Below, piece by piece: positions 45,701 to 54,793 of a stretch of 64,000 nucleotides of DNA (position 1 is the stretch's first letter; each line of letters opens with the position of its first letter). The DNA is from Clostridiaceae bacterium (GTDB taxonomy: Bacteria > Bacillota > Clostridia > Lachnospirales > Lachnospiraceae), in assembly GCA_902363735.1 (NCBI GenBank), contig CABJBA010000004.1, forward strand, positions 248,001 to 312,000, read 5' to 3'. The notes below the pieces were generated by a model, which ran no database searches, was not told the origin of the DNA, and worked only from the letters and a program-made list of their open reading frames with translations. Both the position numbers and the translations under genes were made by a program.

Positions 45701-46594
45701 TTATTCGGATTCTTTAAGGATACGGATAGAAAGACCATGGCGCCTTTCTTTTCCCGGTTCTAACATCTGAACATGATTTTTATGAGCAAACTCATCATCC
45801 TCAGTGGCATAAACCCCAGAACCATTCCATGGCTCAACACAGACAAAGGGCGGGTTTCCGGGAGAAGGGGTCCAGAATGCCACGGTTTCAAAGCCCGGAA
45901 AGGATACCTCAACCCCCCGCCCAGTATTCCGGTTTATAAGGGAAACTTTTCTGGATTCCAGTTCATTAAAATATAAGGCATCTGCCTTAAACAGTTCATA
46001 ATTTAACGGAAGAAGCTTGCTCTGATTGAGCCGCAATGTCCGGTTCTCAGGGTTAAATTCCAGGCGTTCCCTGTCATAAGCCATACTGGATATGGTTTCT
46101 TCTTTTTCAAATACCAAATCATAGTCTTCAAACACCGCTCCCTCTTCCATAGGACAGTTAAAACCGGGATGAGCGCCCAGGCAGTAATACAAGGTCCGTT
46201 CATCGGTACTGATAACCCGGTATTCCATAAATAAATTCCCTTCCTCAAGGCGGTAGGAAAGGCTCAGCCGAAAGGAATAAGGATACATCTTTTTTGTATT
46301 CACCGAATCCCTGATTTCAAATACTGCCGAGTAATCTGTCTGCTCCGTAACGGAAAAATCCATTTCCTTGCAAAATCCGTGCTTGGGAATCTCCCACATC
46401 TGTCCCTCTATGCGCGCCTGATTATTGCGGCAGTTTCCCACAATAGGGAATAAAAGAGGAGAGCATTTTCCCCAAAAATTTGAGTCTCTCTGCCAGATGT
46501 ATTCCGTTCCTGTTAAGTCCTTTAATGAAACAAGCTGGGCACCAATGGAATCAATGACAGCCGTTATTTTCGAATCTTTTAATGTAACCAACAT
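45701..46594 (-). CDS. Aldose 1-epimerase family protein (LacX-like)
   Basis: The 297 residues follow the galactose-mutarotase beta-sandwich. YIWQRDSNFWGKCSPLLFPI is typical of the LacX/YeaD branch, ALIGAHPGFNCP-like YYCLGAHPGFNCP holds the catalytic His, and FVCVEPWNGSG holds the catalytic Glu. It interconverts alpha and beta anomers of a hexose or hexose phosphate. It is a single gene, about 150 bp upstream on the minus strand from the nucleotidyltransferase and 177 bp from thioredoxin. Its presence near Leloir-type genes fits galactose metabolism, but the link is only by proximity. Confidence 0.87.
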   Translation of the reverse strand: MLVTLKDSKITAVIDSIGAQLVSLKDLTGTEYIWQRDSNFWGKCSPLLFPIVGNCRNNQARIEGQMWEIPKHGFCKEMDFSVTEQTDYSAVFEIRDSVNTKKMYPYSFRLSLSYRLEEGNLFMEYRVISTDERTLYYCLGAHPGFNCPMEEGAVFEDYDLVFEKEETISSMAYDRERLEFNPENRTLRLNQSKLLPLNYELFKADALYFNELESRKVSLINRNTGRGVEVSFPGFETVAFWTPSPGNPPFVCVEPWNGSGVYATEDDEFAHKNHVQMLEPGKERRHGLSIRILKESE

Positions 46595-46723
46595 AGCAAT
46601 TTTCCTCCGTTTTCACTATACTGTTTGTCTTTGGAGGTATTATAACATGGGTTCCCTTTTTTGTATATTAACCAACAGGAGAATCTCCAGTCAGGAAAGG
46701 AGTCATCTTTTACTAATAAAAAA

Positions 46724-46752
46724 CAGGCCCTCCGGTTAGGCGGAAAGGCCTG
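46724..46752 (-). terminator. Terminator after trxA
   Basis: CAGGCCTTTCCG pairs with CGGAGGGCCTG (one bulge) and is followed by TTTTTTATTAG on the minus strand, 19 bp after the thioredoxin stop. Confidence 0.85.
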
Positions 46753-46770
46753 CAGCTTATAAAACAATTT

Positions 46771-47085
46771 TTATCTTAACCGTTCAATCATTTCCAGAAC
46801 TTCCTTCTTAGGCTTAACTCCCACCGAAGTAGTCTGTGCCTTGCCATCCTTGAAAATGACAACAGTAGGAATGGTCATAACCTTAAACTGTCTTGCCAGT
46901 TCAGGCTGTTCATCCACGTTCACCTTGCCCACCTTTACATCAGGAAGGTTTGCTTCTGCAATTTCATCCAGGACAGGTGCAAACATCTTACAAGGACCGC
47001 ACCAGGCTGCCCAGAAGTCCACAACAGCAATGCCGCTGCCGATCTCGCTTTCAAAATTTTCCTCTGTTAATGTAATTACTGCCAT
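46771..47085 (-). CDS. trxA: Thioredoxin
   Basis: The 104-residue protein has the redox motif WCGPC at 28-32 (DFWAAWCGPCKMFAPVLDEI), the cis-Pro segment MTIPTVVIF and the usual length. It reduces protein disulfides in the cytoplasm, using thioredoxin reductase or ferredoxin-linked reduction (neither encoded here). It is transcribed alone, with a strong terminator 19 bp after the stop. AAGGAGGAA is the ribosome site. Confidence 0.95.
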   Translation of the reverse strand: MAVITLTEENFESEIGSGIAVVDFWAAWCGPCKMFAPVLDEIAEANLPDVKVGKVNVDEQPELARQFKVMTIPTVVIFKDGKAQTTSVGVKPKKEVLEMIERLR

Positions 47086-47215
47086 ATTATATTCCTCCTT
47101 CTAGGTATCACTTTTCTTATATCTGTCTTTTATAGTTTAATCACAATATGAAAATCTCATAACAATCTTACTGTTATTATAAAAGTTACAGTTATATTTG
47201 TCAATAGCTTTTTCT

Positions 47216-48409
47216 TTACTGTTTAAAATCCAAGCCTAATTGTCCGACTTTTTTCAAAAACTTTTCCTTTTCCTTCTGAAGGCTTTCATCATTCCAATCT
47301 CCATCTGCTGAAGACAGCTTTTGGTATTCCAGCTCCTCTCCCCCAGTTTTTCCGCCTTCATATCCTCCGCTCAGCTTCAGCTCAAGGCAAACTTGTTCTT
47401 CTTCATAGGAAAGGGTCAGTTCAGGTATCTGGAGCGCCCGTCTTCCTTTGGGCCCTCCCCCGGAATAGACCATGGCCTCCAGGCCTGCTTCCCTGCCTTC
47501 CATACCGATTCTTCCCTTTATAGAAACACTTTTGTTAATTTCCAGAAGAAGACTTGCTTCAGCCAGGTCTTCCACTGTTATGGAACTAATATTCAATTTC
47601 CTGTCAATTGTAAACAAAATCTCCTGAACCTCACCTTTTGTCTTCCGTTCTTTCAGCAGGTTTCCCCACTTACTGACTCTGCTTAAAGGCACATCTTCCA
47701 GAAGCATTCCCACCTCATCCAGATATTGTTCAAAGAGAAAAGCCGGAATTCTGGCTTTCAGCCTTACCCCTTCCTCATCTCTCCCGACGAACTGTATTTC
47801 GCTCTGGTTCATCATGTTAATTCCATCTTTCTTTAACACTTCAAGCTTTTCCTTAGGACTATTCTCTTTTTCAGGAATTATAGAAAATCCGATTGCCTCT
47901 TTTAAGGCAGCCTGACTTGTCTTCACGGAGATTTCCCCGGTTCCAGGCAGCCGGAGCAGGAGGCGTTCCTCGTCAGCCCAGTAATCCAGCCCTTCTCTGA
48001 CTGTTCCCAGAAAATATACGTCCAGGTTTCCCTGGGCAAACGTGTTTTCATCGTTCTTCATTTGCCTCCAGGAGACGCCGAGGCCTCCGGGAAGCACCAG
48101 CACCGAATGGCCGTTCCATCTGGCATCCTCTGCTTTCAGCTTCAGAACACTTTCACTGGCATCCCCGGCCTTTCCCTGGTCTCTTCCCCATAAGTCCAGA
48201 AGCCTTCCCCTTGTCTGGAGTACGGACCGGGTCAAATAAAACCTGGGATAATACTTGGGAATGAAATTCCTTTCCGCAACCCAAAAGCCCGCCAGCATAA
48301 ATATGATCACTCCGGCCCATACCAGCCACAGATTGATTTTTGCGGTTTTATTTTTTCCCTCTTTTTTACATGATTCCTGTCTGACTGAGTTTTTCCTCCA
48401 ATAATTCAT
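47216..48409 (-). CDS. Single-pass membrane protein of unknown function
   Basis: The 397 residues start with a basic segment, then an anchor INLWLVWAGVIIFMLAGFWV, and continue as a soluble, probably extracytoplasmic domain rich in charged beta-strand-like segments (for example GISVIPEK-like FSIIPEKENS, VQEILFTIDRKLNISSITVE). No catalytic motif is seen. It overlaps the 3' end of the YhgE/Pip gene by 44 bp, so the two are translationally coupled and may act together at the envelope. The start has no clear ribosome site of its own, consistent with coupling. Family not recognised. Confidence 0.65.
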   Translation of the reverse strand: MNYWRKNSVRQESCKKEGKNKTAKINLWLVWAGVIIFMLAGFWVAERNFIPKYYPRFYLTRSVLQTRGRLLDLWGRDQGKAGDASESVLKLKAEDARWNGHSVLVLPGGLGVSWRQMKNDENTFAQGNLDVYFLGTVREGLDYWADEERLLLRLPGTGEISVKTSQAALKEAIGFSIIPEKENSPKEKLEVLKKDGINMMNQSEIQFVGRDEEGVRLKARIPAFLFEQYLDEVGMLLEDVPLSRVSKWGNLLKERKTKGEVQEILFTIDRKLNISSITVEDLAEASLLLEINKSVSIKGRIGMEGREAGLEAMVYSGGGPKGRRALQIPELTLSYEEEQVCLELKLSGGYEGGKTGGEELEYQKLSSADGDWNDESLQKEKEKFLKKVGQLGLDFKQ

Positions 48410-50561
48410 TAAGCTTATGCACCTTTCTCCGCAATATGATTCCTATTAACAGGGATATCGGAATATAAATCAGTACATTGCCTATGTATTTCCAATAAGC
48501 ACCTTCATACATTCCTGCCACACACTCTCTCATTGCATTGATGAGGTGGGTAAATGGAAGAATGGGATAGACAATCTGGAAGAACCGGGGTGTTACCTGT
48601 ATGGGGAACGTACCGCCTGAACCAGCCACCTGAATGACCATTAAAACCACCACAATAGCTTTTCCAACATCTCCAAAGGAAACAGTCATAGCATAAATAA
48701 TATTGGTAAATATAACGCTGGTTATAACAGCTGTTAAAATGAATTTTCCCGGATAAAGACACTGAATCTTCAGCATATATAAATCTCCCAATGCCACCAC
48801 CAATGCCTGGGCAGCACCAAATGCCATAAAGATGAGATATCTTCCGAAATAAGTCTCATAAAGCTTTAAGCCCTCAGCCTGTTCCTTTCCCACCTTACTT
48901 TTTAATATGGCAACCAGGATCAGTCCTCCTACCCATATAGCCAGAACGGTATAAAAGGGCGCCATGGCTGAGCCATAGTTTTTCACCGGATAAAGCTTAT
49001 TGACAGACATATCCGTGGGCATCATAAGAAAGTCACTGAGCTGATCCGGATCATTTTGCATAATATCCATAATCTTATTCAGCTGCTTGTTATTTGCCAG
49101 CTTGTTGACCTCTTCTATCATGTTCCCAATCCGTTCCTGCCCTTTGTCAATAAGGGATAAAGAACTGTCCAAGGCCTCGATCAGACTTTGAGAAGAGGCA
49201 GTTACGCTGGTCAGAGTCGTGCTGATCTGATCCGTAATACCGCCTAGATGGTCCAGAGTTTCTGTTGTGACACCAAGAGTATCATAGGTTTTATTCAGAC
49301 TGTCTTTTAAGGGTTCTTCCACCTGCCCGCTGTAATAGTCCAGAATATCTGAAATAGAACCGCGGATATCTTCAAGGGAGGCTTCCATATCCTCACTGAA
49401 GTTATCCGGCAGCCTCTTTGTCCTTTTTACGGCTTGCTGGGCAGTCTGAAGCTTTTTAACCAGGGCCTGCTGCCCGGAAATGTGATCTGTCAGCATCTGC
49501 TGCAACTGGGAAATTCCGCCAAGGGGAACCGGAAGCTTTCCATTAACGGCTCCTAAGGTCTCATTGATACGGCTGCACTGGTCGATGGTTCCTGCTGCCA
49601 GATTCTCCATTGCCTTAAGCCCATCCGCTCCTCCGTCAGCAGATACATCCACAAGATCCTCCACAATTTCAAGGCTGTCCTTCATGGAATCCTCCATCTG
49701 ACGGATCTGTTCCATAGTACCCTTAAGCCCTCCTGTTAAGGTGTCAGAAAAACCTCTGGCAGAATCAATCATGGTTCTTGCGCTTTCTGCCGTCTGACCG
49801 CCTGAATCCGCCAGCCTTCCTGCATCGGGAAGACTGCTCTGGATTCCCTGGTTCAAACTGTTTACAGTCTTTAGGGTAGACTGAAGCAGAGTAATGGTAT
49901 CACCTAATCCCTTTAAATCAGATTGTACTTCAGCAAGAGACTTGACAGAACGATCACGCCCTGTTTCCTTGTTTTCTCTCCAGTCCTCAGAATATCCATT
50001 TAAAACCTTTCCTATTGCATTGGAAGTAGAGTTTATAAAAGTCTCATTGATCTGCTTTTGTACGCTCTCCACTCCTTTGTCCGTGATCTTGGTTGCAATA
50101 GCGTTTTTCTTCTCATTGACATAATACTGAAGCACAGGGCGTTCTACATGAGAGGTGAGGACGCTGGTAAGCTTTTGGCTGAAATCCACCGGAACCATGA
50201 CTGCCGCATAGAATTCCCCTGACTCCACCCCGTCCAGAGCCTCCTCTTTATCCACAAACTGCCAGCCGATTTGCTGGTTTTTCCTCAATTCATCCAGTAT
50301 CATCTCCCCGATATTAATAGAAGAATCGTCAATATTCATATCCAGTACCTGGTCAATGGAGGTTCCTTGATCCAAATTGACAACTGCCACCTTTAACCCT
50401 CTTGTATTGGAATAAGGGTCCCAGTTGGCAGCAATGTTGAACCACGCATATAAAGAAGGAAGAAGAATCAGTCCCAGTGAAATGACAACAGCCGCCGGGT
50501 TGAATATAATACGTTTTAAGTCACCAATAAATATGTTCAGTATGTTTTTAATATGTTCCAC
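48366..50561 (-). CDS. YhgE/Pip domain membrane protein (ABC-2 permease-like)
   Basis: The 731-residue protein opens with IIFNPAAVVISLGLILLPSL followed by YAWFNIAANWDPYSNTRGLK, the diagnostic YhgE/Pip N-terminus. It then has a long extracytoplasmic helical region (about 60-530, coiled and Ser/Asp-rich) and five to six C-terminal membrane helices (APFYTVLAIWVGGLILVAIL onward) of the ABC-2 type. Members are linked to phage infection receptors (Pip), type VII secretion (EsaA-like) or envelope stress. The following gene overlaps by 44 bp. No type VII substrates or ATPase are visible in this window, so the specific role is open. Confidence 0.88.
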   Translation of the reverse strand: MEHIKNILNIFIGDLKRIIFNPAAVVISLGLILLPSLYAWFNIAANWDPYSNTRGLKVAVVNLDQGTSIDQVLDMNIDDSSINIGEMILDELRKNQQIGWQFVDKEEALDGVESGEFYAAVMVPVDFSQKLTSVLTSHVERPVLQYYVNEKKNAIATKITDKGVESVQKQINETFINSTSNAIGKVLNGYSEDWRENKETGRDRSVKSLAEVQSDLKGLGDTITLLQSTLKTVNSLNQGIQSSLPDAGRLADSGGQTAESARTMIDSARGFSDTLTGGLKGTMEQIRQMEDSMKDSLEIVEDLVDVSADGGADGLKAMENLAAGTIDQCSRINETLGAVNGKLPVPLGGISQLQQMLTDHISGQQALVKKLQTAQQAVKRTKRLPDNFSEDMEASLEDIRGSISDILDYYSGQVEEPLKDSLNKTYDTLGVTTETLDHLGGITDQISTTLTSVTASSQSLIEALDSSLSLIDKGQERIGNMIEEVNKLANNKQLNKIMDIMQNDPDQLSDFLMMPTDMSVNKLYPVKNYGSAMAPFYTVLAIWVGGLILVAILKSKVGKEQAEGLKLYETYFGRYLIFMAFGAAQALVVALGDLYMLKIQCLYPGKFILTAVITSVIFTNIIYAMTVSFGDVGKAIVVVLMVIQVAGSGGTFPIQVTPRFFQIVYPILPFTHLINAMRECVAGMYEGAYWKYIGNVLIYIPISLLIGIILRRKVHKLNELLEEKLSQTGIM

Positions 50562-50659
50562 ATCACTTACCTGCCATTCTGATTGTATATTTTGTAACTT
50601 TGTATTATAGACCTTTCTCTCCTCAAATGCAATGTTAACATTTCATTAAAATAATTATC

Positions 50660-51451
50660 TTATTTAAGCTGCTGCCATTTCTCATGCCACCCGGCCAGAA
50701 TCTTCTCCAGTGATTCCGTTGTTCGGGTCATAAAAGGATGACCAGTTTTTTTCTTGTAAAAAGATTGGGCGAAATTTTTAGCCCTTTCCGTTTCTATCGG
50801 ATGAAAATACCGCTCCTCCCGGCTTTGAAACATTTCTTCCAGTTCCTCATCACTTAGATTGTGGTAAGTCTCCTTAAATACTACAAAACGTTTTTCAAAC
50901 CGGGGAGTTTGGACCCGTTTGAAATGCTCCGGATAATAGCCCATGGGAAGTACCATGAGCGGCACCACATAAGCAGGCAAATCAAAAAGTCTGGAAAGTT
51001 CCTCGTTATTGACCAGAGTCGAGCCGATATAGCAGCTTCCGATTCCAAGGCTTTCTGCTGCAATGACTGCACTATGGGCAGCAATCATGGTATCTTCAAA
51101 AGCTAACAAAAGATCCGCAAGATCAGGCTGATGAAAGCCGATTCCCTCTGCTTTGGCATATTCCGGAACTCCCTTTAGATGATTATACCTGTTCCATTTG
51201 TGCTGGTCTGCAAGGAACACAAGAACAACAGGAGCTGTTGCAATAAATTTTTGTTGGTTGCACAACTGTGCAATTTGTTTTTTTCTCTCTTCATCCTCAA
51301 TTCTAAGGATCGAATAATGCATTTGATTGCATGCTGTAGGAGAACTTAAAGCTGCATTTAAAATCACTTCCATATCTTCTTCCCGGATTGCCTTTTTTTC
51401 ATAGCGCCGTAAGGATACCCGATCTTTTAATAACTGACTGATATTATTCAT
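50660..51451 (-). CDS. Nitroreductase family protein
   Basis: The 263-residue protein has the FMN-dependent nitroreductase fold: an N-terminal RVSLRRYEKKAI-like DRVSLRRYEKKAIREED segment with the FMN phosphate Arg residues, ALSSPTACNQMHYSILRIED, and the later AAESLGIGSCYIGSTLVNN with the flavin-contacting Gly. It reduces nitro, quinone or enone groups with NAD(P)H; the natural substrate is unknown. The ATG at 51451 overlaps the upstream PPC-domain gene by 8 bp and follows GGAG. It is the last gene of the M20D-PPC-nitroreductase group. Confidence 0.85.
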   Translation of the reverse strand: MNNISQLLKDRVSLRRYEKKAIREEDMEVILNAALSSPTACNQMHYSILRIEDEERKKQIAQLCNQQKFIATAPVVLVFLADQHKWNRYNHLKGVPEYAKAEGIGFHQPDLADLLLAFEDTMIAAHSAVIAAESLGIGSCYIGSTLVNNEELSRLFDLPAYVVPLMVLPMGYYPEHFKRVQTPRFEKRFVVFKETYHNLSDEELEEMFQSREERYFHPIETERAKNFAQSFYKKKTGHPFMTRTTESLEKILAGWHEKWQQLK

Positions 51452-51881
51452 TTTTATCTCCATCTAAAGGAATCATGAACACCCGCAAAGCTCTGAACGC
51501 CCTGCCGCTGCTCAATCCTCCTCCATAAACGTGACCTCCTGCAACAGCGCAGGAAGCGTGGATATGCACAAAAAGAGGACTGTCCTTATCCGGATAAATC
51601 TCCTCTAAATCCGGGTCCATATCTTCAATCGGCATCACTTCCCCGCACATGCTGAGAATTTCAGCTGCACCGCTTACCGGGGTTTTCCCGCAGCGCAAAG
51701 GAAGATGGTTCTGAGTAGGGGCAGTAAATACCATATCAATGACACTGCCAACCGCCCCGGTGATATATACATTCTTCCAATGGCGGTCCAGGATAAAGTT
51801 GGTAATAACAGCTTTAATATCCTCTCCCTTGCCCACCGTAACTTCAAATATGTTCATTCTGCTATTCACCTTTTCAGCCAT
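51444..51881 (-). CDS. PPC/DUF296 domain protein
   Basis: The 145 residues form a single PPC (plants and prokaryotes conserved) domain. ITGAVGSVIDMVFTAP lies in the first half, then VHIHASCAVAGGHVYGGGLS with the conserved His-x-His and Gly-Gly-His residues. Members occur as DNA-binding AT-hook partners in plants and as free-standing trimeric proteins of uncertain role in bacteria. The gene overlaps both neighbours by 8 bp (M20D amidohydrolase upstream, nitroreductase downstream), so all three are translated from one message. Confidence 0.82.
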   Translation of the reverse strand: MAEKVNSRMNIFEVTVGKGEDIKAVITNFILDRHWKNVYITGAVGSVIDMVFTAPTQNHLPLRCGKTPVSGAAEILSMCGEVMPIEDMDPDLEEIYPDKDSPLFVHIHASCAVAGGHVYGGGLSSGRAFRALRVFMIPLDGDKNE

Positions 51882-53076
51882 ATATATTCTCTTCTATATT
51901 AAAAAAGTCCAGGGCAATTGCACACAGGGTCTTCATGCCTACAGTCAGGGCTTCCCGGTCCACGGTAAAACTGCTGCTATGAATGGGAGTAAATTCCTTT
52001 CCAGCAGTTCTGCATCCGATTCTCACAAAGACACCTGGATACCGGTCTTTGATAAAAGCAAAATCCTCTGCCCCCATAGTGATGATATCCAGCACTTTTA
52101 CATGCTCCTCTCCCAGCAGCCTTCCCATTACATTTTTTGTCCGTTCCACCCATTGGTCATCATTGTAAAAAGGCGGCGGCCCTTCCTGAAATACTACTTC
52201 AGCCTCTCCTCTCCCCGCTTTTGCAACATAGGAGCAAACTTCCCCGATCCTCTCGGTAAGCTGTTTCCTTATGTCTTTTTTCAAGGCTCTGACTGTTCCC
52301 TTCATCCGCACCCGGTCAGGAATTACATTGAATGTATCGCCGTCACTGTGAATACTGCATATAGATATGACAGCAGAATCCAATGCGCTTACCTCTCTTG
52401 CAACCAGGTTCTGAAGCTGGATCACTGCATCTGAAGCTATGACAATAGGATCCACTGAGGTACTGGGATGCGCCCCATGACCTCCTTTTCCTTTTATTGT
52501 CACTTCAAACTGGTCCGCACTTGCCAGCATAACCCCTGATTTTAAGCCAATATCACCGGCATAAAGATCCGGCATCACATGGCAGGCCGCTACCCCCTCA
52601 ATCTTCTCCAGATCAATTTCATTGGTTTCCAAAAGCAGCTTTGCTCCGCTCAGGATCTCCTCCGCAGGTTGAAAAAAGAAATAAAGGGTTCCGGAAAAAT
52701 GCTTTTTATAATGTTTTAAGACTCTCAATGTTCCCAGCAAAATTGCAGTGTGGGCATCGTGGCCGCAGGCATGCATGATTCCGTCTTTCTGACTCTTAGG
52801 ATGGTGGGAGGAATCCTCCCTGACAGGAAGGGCATCCATATCCCCTCTTAACAGAAAGCAATGCTCCGGACCTTCCTTTTCTCCTTTTAAAACTGCCACC
52901 AGCCCCGTACTGCCTATGGCTTTGATCTCATCACAGTCTGAATGTTCCAAAAGTTCTTGTCTGATAAGGCGGCTTGTATTGTATTCTTCCATCCCCAGCT
53001 CCGGGTTTTTATGAATATGCTTATATACCTCATAAATGGCCTCTTCAACATCTGCTACCAATTCTGTTATATTCAT
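51874..53076 (-). CDS. M20D family amidohydrolase (N-acyl-amino acid hydrolase type)
   Basis: The 400-residue protein matches the M20D aminoacylase/IAA-amino-acid hydrolase family. The dimetal site residues appear in GIMHACGHDAHTAILLGTL, the catalytic Glu pair in FFFQPAEEILSGAKLLL, and HVMPDLYAGDIGLKSG, GGHGAHPSTSVDPI (dimerisation domain His) and TMGAEDFAFI follow. It hydrolyses N-acyl amino acids (for example N-acetyl-L-methionine or -cysteine). It lies 64 bp downstream of the MetQ gene and its terminator, fitting uptake and deacylation of acylated sulfur amino acids. That pathway assignment is inference from context. Confidence 0.9.
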   Translation of the reverse strand: MNITELVADVEEAIYEVYKHIHKNPELGMEEYNTSRLIRQELLEHSDCDEIKAIGSTGLVAVLKGEKEGPEHCFLLRGDMDALPVREDSSHHPKSQKDGIMHACGHDAHTAILLGTLRVLKHYKKHFSGTLYFFFQPAEEILSGAKLLLETNEIDLEKIEGVAACHVMPDLYAGDIGLKSGVMLASADQFEVTIKGKGGHGAHPSTSVDPIVIASDAVIQLQNLVAREVSALDSAVISICSIHSDGDTFNVIPDRVRMKGTVRALKKDIRKQLTERIGEVCSYVAKAGRGEAEVVFQEGPPPFYNDDQWVERTKNVMGRLLGEEHVKVLDIITMGAEDFAFIKDRYPGVFVRIGCRTAGKEFTPIHSSSFTVDREALTVGMKTLCAIALDFFNIEENIYG

Positions 53077-53100
53077 TTTCTATCCTCATGTTTAAAAAAA

Positions 53101-53123
53101 GGCGGACTCTTAAAGAATCCGCC
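53101..53123 (-). terminator. Terminator between metQ and the amidohydrolase gene
   Basis: On the minus strand GGCGGA/TCCGCC around an 11-base loop is followed by TTTTTTT. It probably attenuates rather than isolates, since only about 25 bp remain before the next start codon. Confidence 0.8.
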
Positions 53124-53139
53124 CTTGACCAAAAGTATC

Positions 53140-54093
53140 TTATTGTAAATAATCCGGCAGAATCCAGAAGGAGCTTTCTCCCTTCATAAATTCCTTAAAC
53201 TCTTCGGATTTATATGCTGCAATCACATCCTGAACCCATGTTTCATCCTTGTGCTTGCCGTTTACTACAAGCTGCATCCGGTTATCCGCAAGAATGTCTT
53301 TCTGGGACTCTGCTGCCAGAGCTGTTCCAAAATCAATTCCTGCATTGTAAGCGTCAGAACCTCTTAAGATGATAAAAGCAAAGTCTGTTCTTACACCGGC
53401 AATGGTTCCGCCCTTCATTTCCACAAACTCCAGGTTATAGGGGTTTTCCTTAACATTGGCAGTGGTGTACTGGGTTGGTTCAACACTTGCATCCATGACA
53501 ACAAAACCAATTTCACTTAAAAGCTGTAATGAACGGGCTTCATTGGAAGCGTCATTTGGAAAAGCAATCTTGTCTCCATCGGCAACAGCTTCAAGAGAAT
53601 CCTTTGTGCCCCCGTAAATGCCTGTAGGCACCGTAGGAATAGCCAGCACCGGAGCAAGCTCTGTTCCCTGATCCTTGTTAAAGCTATTTACGAAAGCAGT
53701 GTGAGAGTCCACATGCATATCAATTTCATCCTCACTTAAGGCAATTTCTCTCTGAATAGAATCTGTGATTTCCAGAGGTGTAAAGGTATATCCTGCCTTT
53801 TCCAGAATGGGAATAATTCCTGCTTCAAATAAATCGCTGGTAGCGGTGGGCATACGCCTGTATTTGATTTCCGGATGGTCTTTAGCCCCGCTTGTAGGCC
53901 CTGAAGTTCCATCTGTTTCAGCAGCCTGGGCGGCTGTGGTTCCTTCGGCTGTGGTAGTTCCTGCTGTGGTAGTTCCTGCCGTCGTTGTTTCTGGGGTCGT
54001 GGATTTTCCGCTGTCAGCAGAGCATCCGGTCAGGGCTGTTGCAAATATGGCTCCTGCAGCCATGGTAAGTATTGTTTTTTGTAATTTTTTCAT
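53140..54093 (-). CDS. metQ: MetQ/NlpA-family substrate-binding lipoprotein
   Basis: The 317-residue protein starts with a lipoprotein signal (MKKLQKTILTMAAGAIFATA then LTGCSADSG; lipobox LTGC, Cys at about 23), followed by a long Thr/Ala/Gly linker and the NlpA domain: VGIIPILEKAGYTFTPLEI-like region, DSHTAFVNSFNKDQGTELAP and FPNDASNEARSLQLLSE. It captures methionine or a related amino acid outside the cell for the MetNI importer. It is the third gene of metN-metI-metQ. The Thr-rich linker (ETTTAGTTTAGTTTAEGTTA) is unusually long and repetitive. Confidence 0.9.
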   Translation of the reverse strand: MKKLQKTILTMAAGAIFATALTGCSADSGKSTTPETTTAGTTTAGTTTAEGTTAAQAAETDGTSGPTSGAKDHPEIKYRRMPTATSDLFEAGIIPILEKAGYTFTPLEITDSIQREIALSEDEIDMHVDSHTAFVNSFNKDQGTELAPVLAIPTVPTGIYGGTKDSLEAVADGDKIAFPNDASNEARSLQLLSEIGFVVMDASVEPTQYTTANVKENPYNLEFVEMKGGTIAGVRTDFAFIILRGSDAYNAGIDFGTALAAESQKDILADNRMQLVVNGKHKDETWVQDVIAAYKSEEFKEFMKGESSFWILPDYLQ

Positions 54094-54127
54094 ATGTTTC
54101 TCCTCATCTTGAACTTATATTTTATGT

Positions 54128-54793
54128 TTAAATGTGTCTCAGCTTGCGGGCTGCTACATTACCCAGTGTCTGAATCAGTTGAACCAGAACCACCAAAATG
54201 ATGACAGTCACCGCCATCAAGGGCATGTTAAGCCTTTCATAACCATATATAAGGGCCAGGTTTCCCACACCTCCGGCGCCGATGGCTCCGGCCATTGCCG
54301 TGGCACCCAGAAGTCCGATGGTACCTGTTGTCAGTGCCAGAACCAGGGAAGCCTTTGCTTCCGGTATTAAGAAATACCAGATCACCTGAACCGTGCTTGC
54401 TCCCATAGACTGAGCGGCTTCAATGATTCCTGTGTTCACGTCTAAGAGGGAACCTTCAAAAAGCCTGGCCAGATAAGGAGCCACATGGACGATTAAGGGA
54501 ATCAGAGCCGCCACCGTTCCCACTCTGGTACCTACAACCGCCTTTGTAAAAGGCATGATGGCAACCATCATGATGATAAAGGGCACACTCCGCACGATGT
54601 TGACTGTTGTGCTGATGATAAAAAACACTGCATTACTTTCCAGCAGCCCGCCAGGTCTTGTAAGGACCAGAACAATAGCAAGGAACATTCCCAAAAGGGC
54701 TCCTGCCACCAGGGACCACCCCACCATATATAAGGTCTGGGAAGCTGCAAGTGTAAGGGTTGAGCCCGGCACTTTTAAATAACTTTCAATCAT
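54128..54793 (-). CDS. metI: MetI-family ABC transporter permease
   Basis: The 221 residues have five membrane helices and the ABC inner-membrane signature region around AAQSMGASTVQVIWYFLIPE, preceded by VRSVPFIIMMVAIMPFTKAV. The start overlaps the MetN stop by 4 bp. It forms the membrane channel for methionine uptake with the MetN ATPase and MetQ. C-terminal helices (LMAVTVIILVVLVQLIQTLG) complete the usual fold, and the length is normal for the family. Confidence 0.92.
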   Translation of the reverse strand: MIESYLKVPGSTLTLAASQTLYMVGWSLVAGALLGMFLAIVLVLTRPGGLLESNAVFFIISTTVNIVRSVPFIIMMVAIMPFTKAVVGTRVGTVAALIPLIVHVAPYLARLFEGSLLDVNTGIIEAAQSMGASTVQVIWYFLIPEAKASLVLALTTGTIGLLGATAMAGAIGAGGVGNLALIYGYERLNMPLMAVTVIILVVLVQLIQTLGNVAARKLRHI